Assembly: GCA_027405735.1 (NCBI GenBank)
Contig: JAPEHQ010000012.1
Coordinates: 1,178,001 to 1,242,000 of the forward strand
DNA: 64,000 bases
Direction of reading: 5' to 3'
Origin: Mucor racemosus
Lineage: Eukaryota; Mucoromycota; Mucoromycetes; Mucorales; Mucoraceae
Made by a program: the position numbers and the translations under genes
Shown: piece by piece, positions 46,932-58,326 of the stretch
How the letters are laid out: every line of letters starts with the position of its first letter
Numbering within the stretch: the stretch's first letter is position 1
The notes under the pieces: generated by a model
Told to the model about the DNA's origin: nothing
Database searches by the model: none
The model's input: the letters and a program-made list of their open reading frames with translations, nothing else

Positions 46932-47722
46932 ATCAAAAACGGTGGAAAAATCAACCTGCAGCAGTTCAAGGAAACGGGTAGTGAATTAAAACGACCTTGA
47001 AATTTTGAGCCAATTGTGGTGAGGTTAATCGAGGTTGGTGCGAAAGTTAATGCTCCCATCAAATGCCCATGCAATACAAGTAAAAAGCAAGACACAATTG
47101 AACTGCTCTTCATATATCGATATAAACACAAAGGTGAGATACATTAAACATCACGATATGAATTTTTGATTTTTTTACTCGAAAAAAAAAAAAAAAAAAG
47201 CTTTAAAGGGGTTTTCCTTACTCTCAAAAGCAGTTTATATCAGTTTATTAAATTTGAGTATAGACTCTGACATCTAGAGTAAATTATAGTATTTATTTGA
47301 TGAAAATCGATAGAGTAGGTAGTGAGATATGAAGCATATTATGAAGTGGGTAGGACAGTTTTCTAGCGCTGCCTGATGTTGATTTGTTTTTGAAAATAAT
47401 CGTTTTTTTTTTTTTTTTTTTTTTTTTTCTGCAAACAATAATCATAATAAATGATATATAATATCTCCTGAATACTTTCTAATGCCTCCTGCATCTTGAG
47501 TAGTATAAATAGCCATTAGCAAAACGAGTAAAACAAGTAGATCGCCGGACCGAGGCTAGTGGATTTGGTTACAAGATCTGCCCTGCAAGCAATTGTTGCA
47601 GTGATGGATGGTGGGGTTTGCTTTCTTTAAAATAAGAACCGGGTTTATTAATTCATTTTAATCTGATAAGTATTTCTTTTTCTCCTCTCTCTTTTCTCAC
47701 TTTGATAATTTAACAATATAAC
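46932..47722. promoter_or_regulatory. Divergent promoter region of GPI18 and the Ctr gene
   Basis: 791 bp between two divergent start codons. It contains a 24-nt poly-T tract (47405-47428), a shorter A run (47184-47199) and a pyrimidine-rich leader (47668-47702) just 5' of the Ctr start. I saw no convincing copper-response motif. Confidence 0.5.
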
Positions 47723-48468
47723 ATGGAAGGACATGAAGGACATATGATGTCTGGCCACGATATGTCAGGTATGTCAGGACATGAAGGTCACACAATGCCA
47801 GGCCATGGTATGCCTCCTAGTCATGATATGCCAGCAAGTTGTGCAATGAATGTAAAGTTATATGTATCTAGTGATTATGAACATAACAATTGAAGATTTC
47901 TTTCAAAAATAGATGCTTTTTAATTGGCAGATAAATGATGTTTGTGTTGTATTTGAGAGTTGGCATATTCATAATGCTGTAGAAATGTTAATATCATGTA
48001 TTGTTGTATTTTGCATTGCAGCAGGATATGAATATTTACGTGTTTGGTCAAATTCTTTACAAGATCAATGGTCTCAAGCCGATAAGAAGAAATTATCAGA
48101 TCAACAAACATTAGTTGGTGGTCATGGAGAAGGAGAATATGAAACCGTAAACACAACCACAACAACAACAGCAGATTCAACAAGCTTTTTAAGAAAGGAC
48201 ATGATTTTAGTCAGGTAAATTAAATCATAGCACTTGCAATAAATGTGTATTAGAAAACTAATTCATATTTAATAGACGTTCAAGTAAACATCAAATATTA
48301 AGATCGATCATCTACGCAGTACTTGTGGCTATTAGTTTTTGGTTGATGCTTGTATTTATGACATATAATGGTTATTTAATGATTGCGACAGTATTAGGCG
48401 CAGGCTTTGGACATTTGATATTTGGAAATGGAAAATTAAAGGCGAGTCGTGATATACAGTGTCATTAA
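47723..48468 (+). CDS. Ctr-family copper transporter
   Basis: Three exons (47723-47851, 47913-48214, 48276-48468) give 207 residues. The N-terminus is Met/His-rich (MEGHEGHMMSGHDMSGMSGH), typical of extracellular copper-collecting tails, and runs into CAMNMLFNWQIN across intron 1. TM1 is at about 65-85. The cytosolic loop has acidic and Thr-rich parts. TM2 (about 155-172) carries the essential MxxxM as M168-x3-M172. TM3 (about 176-195) carries GxxxG (G185, G189) for trimer packing. The protein ends in Cys-His. It moves Cu(I) across the plasma or vacuolar membrane as a trimer. It is convergent with the GPCR gene. Confidence 0.93.
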
Positions 48469-48778
48469 ATTGAATTGGGTGATGGTCTCCTTTCAAAAAT
48501 TACATCCCCCCCCCCTCTCCCCTATATTTTCTCCTAATTACCACTATATATATATACATATAAGTGATTATCATATATCAATTCATGTATTACATATAAC
48601 CATACAAGTATTATAATATTTATAATTGCTGCATTTAGTTTTTTTTTAACAAAATAAATTTTTTATATATTTTTTCAAAATACAATCAAACAAAACTTTA
48701 TTATTAAAAAAAGAAGAGGGAAGCGGTAGGGGAAGGGGAGGGTATATATACATTCGGTATGACTAAATTAAATATTAT

Positions 48779-51700
48779 TTATGGATATCTTTGCCAAGAA
48801 TTTTCATTATTGACAACACCAAATGAATTGCTTGCCAGAGGTATATCACTTCTACTAGGTATGGTATTATTATTGGGAATATTACTGCTGTATCGAGAAG
48901 AGGATCGATTATTATTATTATATATAGCAGAACTGGAGTTATCTACACTTTGCAATTGATGATGTGTATCAGAGTAAGACATTGGCGTATAAAAATCTGC
49001 AGTGTAATTAAAAAAGGATGCACTGGCAGGAATAATACTTGAAGAATCATTGACTCCACCAAATGTTGCTGATTGCATTTTTGGCATTGATAAATCTTCA
49101 CTAAATGACGATTTCTCTTCGGTATCATTAACATTATCGTTATCGTTGTCATTTCGTTCGTCCTGAAATGGCTGTGGTGTTTGTACATTTCTTCCTCTAT
49201 TAGGTGTTGTATCTACACCCTTAAACCAATTTAACCATCTATCCAAGGCTTCTCGATCGCTAACTTGAAACATAAATGTTAGCCCAGTATTTGTGCGTAC
49301 ACTAAACGTATGATGATTTTTGCTCTTGGTTTCTAGTCTTTCCCAATCGATATAATGATGCATAGTAGCATCTAGACCAGATTTCTAAGAAAATTAATGA
49401 TTAGTAAATGGTTAATAAAACCAAAAAAGTACTTACATTTGATAGAATGAAAAATCGCTTCATGGGAACAAGCACAATATGTTTCAATTCCCAAATAGAA
49501 AAGAATTCAAACCTTGCCAACTTTTTAACAGGTAGCATTCCTTCATGTGCTTTTACCGTAAAATCAAGCATATTTTTGGCAACTAAATTTAAATTTAAAT
49601 TCTCATCCAAGGATCCTGAATGCGATTGTTTTGTAAGTTCTGCATGACTCTCGGTGTTCATGCGATATAAACTGAACTTTTTGTTGCTTTTGATAATGTG
49701 TCGTACAATCAACAAGAATTTAGGCAAAAATAAGACGATTAATGTGAACGTTGCAGCAAATAAAACACTAGAGATCTTGAGGAAAATAGCTGTAACAAAG
49801 CTTTCTACGGGTATAAAGAAACTAGGAGAAGCAACACAAGCTGCTAGACCAGCGTTGCTAAATAAGGTAAAAATGTCAGTAAATGGGATCATCTTCATTT
49901 TAGGGCGAAACTTACTAGCTCACATAGGCAATTTGTGTGGTCTCTGACCATTTTCTATTTACATTTCTTGTCTAGATTAAATGTTAAATATAGAAGCTTA
50001 TTAAATCTTTGGTACTACTACTACCTTGAAGGCAAGAAAAGCAGATGCAATAATCAAAAGTGCACACCAGATCAAAACAATTAATTCTGCAATATTAATA
50101 TGACCCCAGTTTCCTTTTGTTGCTGTAGGATAAGTACATAACCAACAATATGTTGAAGCAGAAATCATGGCATCTGATATTTCCATTGGAAATGCAGCAT
50201 ACCAAGCAATAAGTGGAATAAGACCTATAACAAGAAATAAAGCTACAATACGACATAGATAATACGACTTTAAGCGAGATGTTCGAACAGTAAAGACATT
50301 TTGAAATCTAAAAAATAATCTAAATAAATTGTTTCTTGATTTACATGATATATTTATCTTACATGCGATAGATTCTAACACAAAATATTAGCACATCGTG
50401 TTGTATTAATAGTAAAATATTGCTAATTTACCTGTAATTCTTGGCTATTATACTTCCAATCACTAATGCAAACCCAACCACTAAAATGATTTGCCGAGAA
50501 ATACATTTTGCCACAGTTGGTTTCTCAAGATAGAGTAGCACTGCAATATAAGTCAATGATATGCCAATTAATTGAAGATAACAAAAAATGGGGCTTGATA
50601 CCATAATTGGCTTTAAATGACGAAACCAGAAGATGAATACAATCATAATTTGAGAGCACAACAAACCCAAACCACAGATTACAGCCATAAGGATGCCTGT
50701 AACTTGATTAATTGTGGGGTTTAAAGCTATTTTTGCATTGATGTGAGTTGCGTATAATAAAGTTATTCTGGAATATACCATAAAATTATGAACCTTACCA
50801 TATCTGGGTATCATATCCATCGGTTTTTGCGTTGTATGACCTAAATATATGATCTTTGTGTCTCGAATAAATTCAAATTCATTCAATTTCACAGTGGCAT
50901 AAGGCACAGATGAACCATTCAACATGTACAATATTTGAAAGTAGCTATAAAAAGTTAAAACACATTAGAGACAATTGTGCATAAAACATGTATATTTAGT
51001 GCTATATTACCCTGACTGCAGATCACCTAAATTAATCACATATAAATATACATATTAGAGTCTAGTTATAGAAAACAAAGCATAAATTTATTGGTTACCA
51101 GTTTCTGAAAACCCCATATAGCCTAACATTAAATTGTGTTAGGCTTGTCATACATTATACAATAAATATGATCAAAAAATTTACCTGCTGGTCCAGTATA
51201 ATTCAAATTGTAAAATTCTGGAGTCATTCTGGATGAATTAAATTTACCCTTGGATAGATCTGATAAACCAGTTGATCTACCACCAGGATATGTATTTAAA
51301 GCCTATATATTTTTAGATATATCATCAATATACATATAATCAAAAGGCATTATTTACTCATCACTCACATGGTCAAGACCTCGAGCAAGTAACTCTGTAC
51401 ACGCGTAAGCTTGAGGTGCATTATAAGATAAACCTGTTGTATTCCATTCGCTGGGATTATTGCTATAAATATGTTGTTAAATATTTTTGTTTTAGGCAGT
51501 TGTTGTCAATTTCTCAAGGTCTTACTAATCATCAGGAACACGTTGATTTTGCCAGATTTGGTTTAAACTGTCATAACTGGGTTCACCACTCACTTTTTAG
51601 AGATTATTAGTAGTTGCAGTGGCACAATGATTACTTTATACATACAATCCCATAACCCACTAATAAACATGAGTCCGTCATACATGGCTAATTCTTCAGT

Positions 51701-52821
51701 GGAGCTGATAATTTCTTGTAATACAGGTGAGACGTCGTTTGTCAAAATCCATACCCAACCTTCTTTTAATAACCCCATCTTCCTATAGATTTAAACAATT
51801 GTTTATCAATATATATATAATTCAAATCAAGTTAGTATGCTTTTTTTTTTTTTTTTACATGGCTTTATCAAGGATGGCAATTTGATCGTTTGTGTTTGAA
51901 TCTGCCAAAATAACTACACGAGACCCTGAAGATTCCAAAGTGGAAAGTGATTCTAAATGTAGATTTTATTATTTTTTTAAATTGTCTCTGTAATGCAAAT
52001 AAATAACCTACCTTCAATTTGCTCTTCAGTTAAACTATATAATGGTATCTGTGTCATTGCAGTGATTTTATGCTTATTTGCTTGGTTTAGCATGGAATGT
52101 AATACTTGTTGTCCAACTACATCATTTGTATAAATAAGAGCAAACATACTCCACCCCATACTTTCAACCCAATCAATCAATGATTCACCATAGAGCACAA
52201 CACTGCCGACAGTTCGGAAAAAGTATGGATATATACTTTTATCAGTTAAACTATACGAGGCTGAAGCACACGAACATTGTGGTATTTGCCAAATGCCGGA
52301 AATAGATGCTGATGCTTCAGTCATGGATGATATCATGTCACCTATCACAGCACTAGTAATATGAATTATTAAATTGAGGAGACGGCGGGGACAAATTTTC
52401 CTATATTTGCTTACTCGACTCCATTCTCTACCATGTTTACTGCTACCCAAGCAGTTTTGCCAGGATTTGATTCATCTGAATAATATCGAGTAAAATTAAG
52501 CTGAACATCTATATTATACATGTAAGCGAATGATTTGCGAAGTGGTAGCTTTATATAAAATGTACCGGGTAAGATGTTGCTTTTTTTTATCGCTTCGTTC
52601 GCAAGTTGAATAGCTAATTCATTAGTTACAATCATATCCCCTAAACTAGGATCAGCTTGTTTTACGGCTGTTGCATTGGGGAATATAATACCAATGTTGT
52701 ATATTGGTGTTTGCGATGCTGTTGTGTTTTTCAATTGCTGATTCGGAGTCGGAATGGCCGATGATGCAAAATCAATCAACAAAATAATGTAGAAAAATCT
52801 GAATAAAATGAAAAAAGACAT
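48779..52821 (-). CDS. Class C (GABA-B-like) GPCR with C-terminal PH-like domain
   Basis: Thirteen phase-consistent exons: 52821-52415, 52352-52012, 51952-51859, 51782-51646, 51592-51526, 51462-51369, 51302-51185, 51026-51011, 50944-50432, 50319-50025, 49971-49916, 49857-49437, 49384-48779; 1054 residues. A signal peptide (1-21) is followed by a Venus-flytrap ligand-binding domain (about 40-460: IYNIGIIFPNA, VDAVIGDMISSMTEASASIS, ALIYTNDVVGQQVL). The seven-TM 7tm_3 domain spans about 506-765 (VTGILMAVICGLGLL; IAKNYRLFFRFQNVF; TRNVNRKWSETTQIAYVSY). After a linker, 816-908 reads like a PH domain (EGMLPVKK, ELKHIVLVPMKRFFIL, HTFSVRTNTGLTFMFQ, ALDRWLNWF). The tail is Asn/Ser-rich. Likely a nutrient or amino-acid-type receptor at the plasma membrane signalling through a G protein; ligand unknown. 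Exon 8 is 16 nt. Exon 10 could use a second acceptor 12 nt downstream. Confidence 0.85.
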
Positions 52822-52929
52822 TAATTGTAGAAAAGAAAAAGTCTTGAAAGAAGACTTTAGAGAAAAGAAAAAGAAGAATAAGTGGAATTACTTTTTGCAA
52901 AGTAGTTAATTTTGATTCCTTTAATCTTT

Positions 52930-53215
52930 TTAAATGAACGACGGAGTTTTGTCTATACTCAGTAAGGTCTTGTTGCTCTTTGTTGAACCTGAGTTTTTTT
53001 TTTTTTTTTCCCTGATGATTTATTTCCAAATCAATGGTGCCTTCAGGATCTATGGATGTAATTTTAAGGGTTCTACAATAAAATATAACTTTATAAATTG
53101 TCCCAAAGATATAAACTACAGAAAGCCTATTTAAAGTTTTTTTTACTGTCAAATTGTACATTTATAATGTAGATCCCTCAGGGCAACCTGGTTACCATCA
53201 AAAATCTCGGTTTCT
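52930..53215 (-). other. Possible unidentified exon(s) upstream of the GPCR
   Basis: On the minus strand, TTTTATTGTAG (about 53070) is followed by an open stretch RTLKITSIDPEGTIDLEINH, a poly-Lys run and TEYRQNSVVHLKRLKESKLT. A short ATG frame MRETEIFDGNQVALRDLHYK lies upstream (about 53219-53160). Composition is protein-like, but the frames do not join by a clean splice and no family was recognised. It may be a small broken gene. Confidence 0.2.
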
Positions 53216-53219
53216 CTCA

Positions 53220-55295
53220 TTTGATTCGAGTTCTCTGTATGCTAAAGTATACAAAATAATGAATATTTGAAAAGCTTTGCAGCTTGATCTACGCTCAATG
53301 CCAATTGATGAATTGCAATAATTACCACGCTGGTGGTTTAAATAAACTCAGCGACCCTGTGTAATACGTAACTGATTTCTCAAGACATTCCCTCCGCTCT
53401 ATCTTTTTTAACCTCGAGGTTGGTTTTTTCATGTCAATTGTTTTGAAATCGAGTACAAGAAATATCGAATGTTACTTCTTGCACAACAATAGTATAGAAA
53501 ACCAGACATAAATCGCTGTTTCAGTTTATCTGTGTTAATTACATGCATCAGCTTTTTGATAAGAGAAAATATTGCATTGTATCATGTAACTATGCAAGTC
53601 TTTAATTTACTGAGAATGAACTGTAATCAAAAAAGGGGTGCCACCATTATACTGAAAGATACAAAGTTTAAATGCCCTGTCGCAATATTGTCACAAAAAA
53701 ATCTAATTCGGCAATGACAAGACGTGATTTACTATATTGTATTTTGTAGCAGAAAAATAGAAAGCTACGAAAAATAGTAAGCTGGGCAATAAATAGCAGT
53801 GTTGTGGGTCAAGGTTATTAAAAAATGTTAGGCATTAGCATAATTGCTCTATCTGAACTTTAGAAATGTAACATTTGCGCTTACTTTTTTTTTTTTTTTT
53901 TTTTTCTTTTCCCCCGATTAAGTTTGGAAAGCCAGTAAGGCTATCCTGCCTTGAAACTGTTTTTCACTTGATGGCATCTTGCAGCTATCTACGTTACAAG
54001 ATTGTCGTATAATATTAACAAGAAGCGGCTGCTCTTTATAGTAGGCAATCAATGATAAAGTACATTGTCGATATAAATTTCTTGATGCAATATTATAAAG
54101 TGCCATTATCCAAACGAAAATTATTGGACTGAATGTGCATGATCTGACCGCGCTTCCTTTTAACACTGATTTAAATGCCAAGTCATAACTATTAACCTCT
54201 AGATTATATCTTTTCGTTTTTTATTATATAAAATCCGGGTTTTAGTGCAATTATACTCCTGCAATTTTATGTAGAAAACATGCACATTGTTTTATTAATT
54301 AAATTTCAAAGTATGTTGAAATTAAATCATAACTGATAAGGTACTACTGAGAGTCGCTATGTTGAAATGAAAACTCGTATAACGCATTGGAGGTAGATCG
54401 TTACGACTATCGATATTCTCAAACTTTTATTAGTTAAATACCATGCTGCTGATGTAAGACCGTTGCTTTATATTAATTACTGTCTATTATTGTTATTTTT
54501 TATGATATGTACCGTAGTTTATCACTATGCTTCTAAATTAATCATAAAATACAGATCTTGTATAACCTTAGTTATGTTGTCAGACATAATGTTGGGCATT
54601 TGGTTACCAAATCGAAACTAATGGTTCATTGTTTTTTATCCAAAAATTGATGGAACTGCTTGGTAAAGGTAAAATATCGCAAGAGATGTGTTTCGGCTCT
54701 TTTATTCATTTCTTAAATATAAATAACTATAGCCTGTATGATTTAATGCGTGGAACACGTATATAATCTTCTGATTTACATTTATTTCTAAATTTTATTT
54801 TAAGATATATTGTATTGAAGAAAAATAGCCAAGCTAGGCATATATAGCAATGATAAATATGGTGCAAGAGTAAAAAAGAGGGTTAATAGATAGCTTTAAA
54901 TATAAACTGAAATAATATTTATCTTTCACTTTCATATAATATGTATTTTATTCCGCTTTGTTAGAAGAATCATCAAAAGAAGTCAGCTTCGGGAAGGCTG
55001 GAATGCTTTTGATAAAATAGTGAGGATAGCTATGATCGGCCTTCAATTAAAACCATGTTCGATCATTCATATTACTGGTTCTCATGATAGCTTCTCTGCT
55101 GTCTTTTTGATGTTGCACTCTACTTATTGTCAAACATTGTTATTCCTTTAACATCCATTTTTAACAAACTTTGTTATGATAAAAAGTATATATTAATTTT
55201 TAAATGCAATAGCCATCAGCTATGAGGTAGATGACAATAGACTATTTGTTTCAAAAAACTTTTGACTCTCATGAAAGAGTCAAAGTTTTCAGATT
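53220..55295. other. Intergenic, nothing recognised
   Basis: AT-rich, with a poly-T tract at 53886-53906. The minus frame at 53918-54181 has no recognisable domain. Confidence 0.4.
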
Positions 55296-55299
55296 TTTG

Positions 55300-57211
55300 T
55301 ATTTAAAATAGGACCGGCTTATGGTTGCTACACGACTCATTTTTCTGATAAATTACCAACTTGTTGTTCAAACTTACCGAATACACAATGACCCATGAAA
55401 GCTGATAGCTGAAGCACTTGCAGTACCTATTTATATCTATGTCCATGTCGATTAGCAGATTACTTGGATCAGTATTCATAATGATCATATTTTTAATTGT
55501 TTTCAATAAAATACGCAATAATCTACAGGTGCATTTCGGCGATGCTTTTCTCAACATACAGTAGGCTGTGGACGTTGCACTTCAAGATCATCGTGCCAAG
55601 GATGTGTACCTACTCTTATCTCTCATATAAAGTCGGAAGTTATTAGGATCAAAATTCATCGAGATGGGTGGTTTATCGAAAGATAAACTTGTGAAATTAG
55701 TCAAATGAAAATGTATATACCATTTTATGAGTTTATTGAGGAGAGGGTTTATATACTAATTGGATGAGTGTATTAAATGCGAAGGATAATATAATTAGAA
55801 TGAACATATGAATATTGTATGAATATAATGGAATCATGATTCCATGATTTAATAGTAGCATGATGATAGACGCATGAAATGCAGCATTGTCTGATTTTCA
55901 TATTAAACACCAAGGTTTAACAGACGTTTTAAATTGACATAAGGTCGATTGTAAAAGATTAAGCACTTAAATTGAGATACTAGTTTTTTTTTTTTTGCAT
56001 TCGTAAGATAGAGCCAATTGAGAGCTACTCTGCTTTTCTTATTTCAGCGAAAAATATAGATTTTTTGTCGAGATAATCAAAATAATAATTCATATCACAG
56101 CTTAACATTATGGTAACGGGGTTACAAAATTTGTTTTAAAAAATGGACGAAAAATGATGCAAAAAACAAAATCGTTTAAAGGCTCATGAACTGCAAAGTA
56201 AGTCGACTTAGTTTATTAAATAGTTTTTGTACAGTTTTAAATTCTGCGTTCATCTAAACAAAATTTAAAAAAATGTTTCACGTAAAATTTTGCGTAAAAT
56301 GCAATTGAAATTTTAGAGGTTTTTTTAAGATACAGAACACTTTTCATAAGCATATTTTAAATTTGAATAATGGAGATAATGCATAGCAAAATTATCTATT
56401 GATTGAGCTACTATTTAACCTTTTAGCTACATTTTCTGTAGAGAAAACAAGATTTTTGTCCAAATTTTTTTGAAATTCAGAATTTGGGATGAGGGTATAC
56501 AAGGGAAAATCGGGGGGTAGAAGCGAAGGTATCTCTTTGCACACATTTTTGAGGATATCTCCATGAAAAATCAATATTTTGAAAAAAAATAAATTGGGTC
56601 TAAGAGAGCTCCACGAGCTAGATGACATGAATGCAAAAAAAGCGTTGCTCAATTTAATGAATATTTTGAAATCTACTACAAAAATGTCAAAAAAATGAAA
56701 AAAAAAAAATTTGCTCAGAATTTTTTCATGCTTAAATATGTTATAGAGTGCTTCAAAACAAGTAGGTTTTATTATTAAAAAGTGTGAGTATAACTTAATT
56801 TTTTGTGGAGATATGAAGCCTCAAAGTTTTCAACTGTTAGCAGTGAAATACGCGTAAAAAATCTGAAACATTAGCACTGAAAAATTAATACCATCTGCAA
56901 AAAATAGGATATTTTTGGACACTTATTTTTGAATTAAAGCTGAACATCTCAGGTACATTGACATATAATTTTTTCTTGGTGTTATTTAGTGAAAAAAAAA
57001 GTAGAGCAGGGATGAAAAGTGAGACCCAGTTTTCAAGGAAAAAGTAATCAATTTTACGTGTTTTTGAGTCTTTCGTGAGGTATAGAATAAATTGAAGAAT
57101 AGGTAGCATAATGCGACCAATTCATATCTGTTTAGCACTGTCTAAGATGTATCCTAAAAAGTGTTTAGTGTGAGGTTAGTTACAGAAAAGAAAGCATGCT
57201 CCGATTTTGAA
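55300..57211 (-). repeat. Long dispersed repeat, copy D (inverted), with terminal box
   Basis: The complement is colinear with copies B and C: landmark CAGAATTTGGGATGAGGGTA on the plus strand (56478), TTATCACAGCTTAACAT-like sequence (56093) and TGACCCATGAAAGCTGATAG (55389). It ends at the box GCATGCTCCGATTTTGAA (57194-57211), as copy B begins with its complement. About 25 bp beyond the box are also shared with B. No coding capacity. Confidence 0.7.
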
Positions 57212-58326
57212 GATTATTGAAAACTATGAAAATCCAATTTTTCAAATTTTACTGGATCTACAGAGGTATCAAAATTATTTCAACATATGGAGGATAACTT
57301 CTTCTAAGACATAATTCTCAAAGTATCACAGCAAGTTAATAATTTGTCAACTATAGAGTGTCAGTGTAACAAAACAAATCTAGGTATAATTTTATGGGTA
57401 TAATTTTTATCAATTCATTAGAGAAGAAAATCAATCAAATACCATGAAGCGTAAATGTGTACCCTTCACAATAAAAAAATAACATATAAAAAACTATTTT
57501 TTATCATTAAAAGATGCTCCTAAAAAGAGCAATTCTATAACAAAGGCTTTAACTCAATACATCGTATGAGCAGTTGTGTCTGAAATAATTCAAAAACCAG
57601 AGCGGACCCTGTCAATTTGTTTAACAACAGCAGCAAGGTGGTGATGAGATTTCATATTCAAACTGTATCCGCTATATAGAAACATATTTAATTACTACGA
57701 GAAAATTCACTATCAAGTATGTACGCAGTTGTAACATGATAATACTATTTGGTGTCTTTAGCAAAGCTATGAACAGTGTAAATATATTTAATTTACGTAT
57801 CGACATACATAATACATACACATGCGCAAAACACGATTTTTAAACAATCAAATTGCATTAGATCCTAAATAATATGCCCACAACTTACAATAAAGATATC
57901 AGATGTTATTGATTACTTGTGTAATACATGTATCTTTTCCATGTAATGAGCTGGTTCAATATTTAGAGTAATATTTAATGATATTCTTCTTCTCCTCTTC
58001 TTTCGTTCTATCGTCCTCCTCCTTCCTTCCTCTCTTTGGTCGTTCTTCTTCATCCTCTTTGTTTGGATGTGCGTTATCCTTTTTTTTATTTATTTAAATT
58101 ATTGTGTTTATTTAATTTTGACGGTGAAATACGATAAAGTGGTATATACTGTAACGGTATATTAACTTATGTGTCCAAAAGAAGCAATTGGGAGTCTGAT
58201 TAGTCCAGTGCATAAAAAGAGTATAAATTGATTACTTACCAATAAAAATAATTTGATTTGAAAAAAGGGTTTGAAGAGTAAGTAATATTTAGTACATCAT
58301 TCTATATAAGCTATGTATTACCTACC
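57212..58326. other. 3' flank of the Fanzor-like gene
   Basis: No protein frame recognised. A TC-rich block lies at 57980-58075. In TnpB and Fanzor loci the guide RNA usually overlaps or follows the 3' end of the gene, so 58326 down to about 58000 is where one would look, but I see no diagnostic structure by eye. Confidence 0.35.

Noticed and set aside
46925..47131. Small secreted-looking frame upstream of GPI18
   Set aside because: It overlaps the GPI18 start and 5' flank and has no domain; probably accidental.
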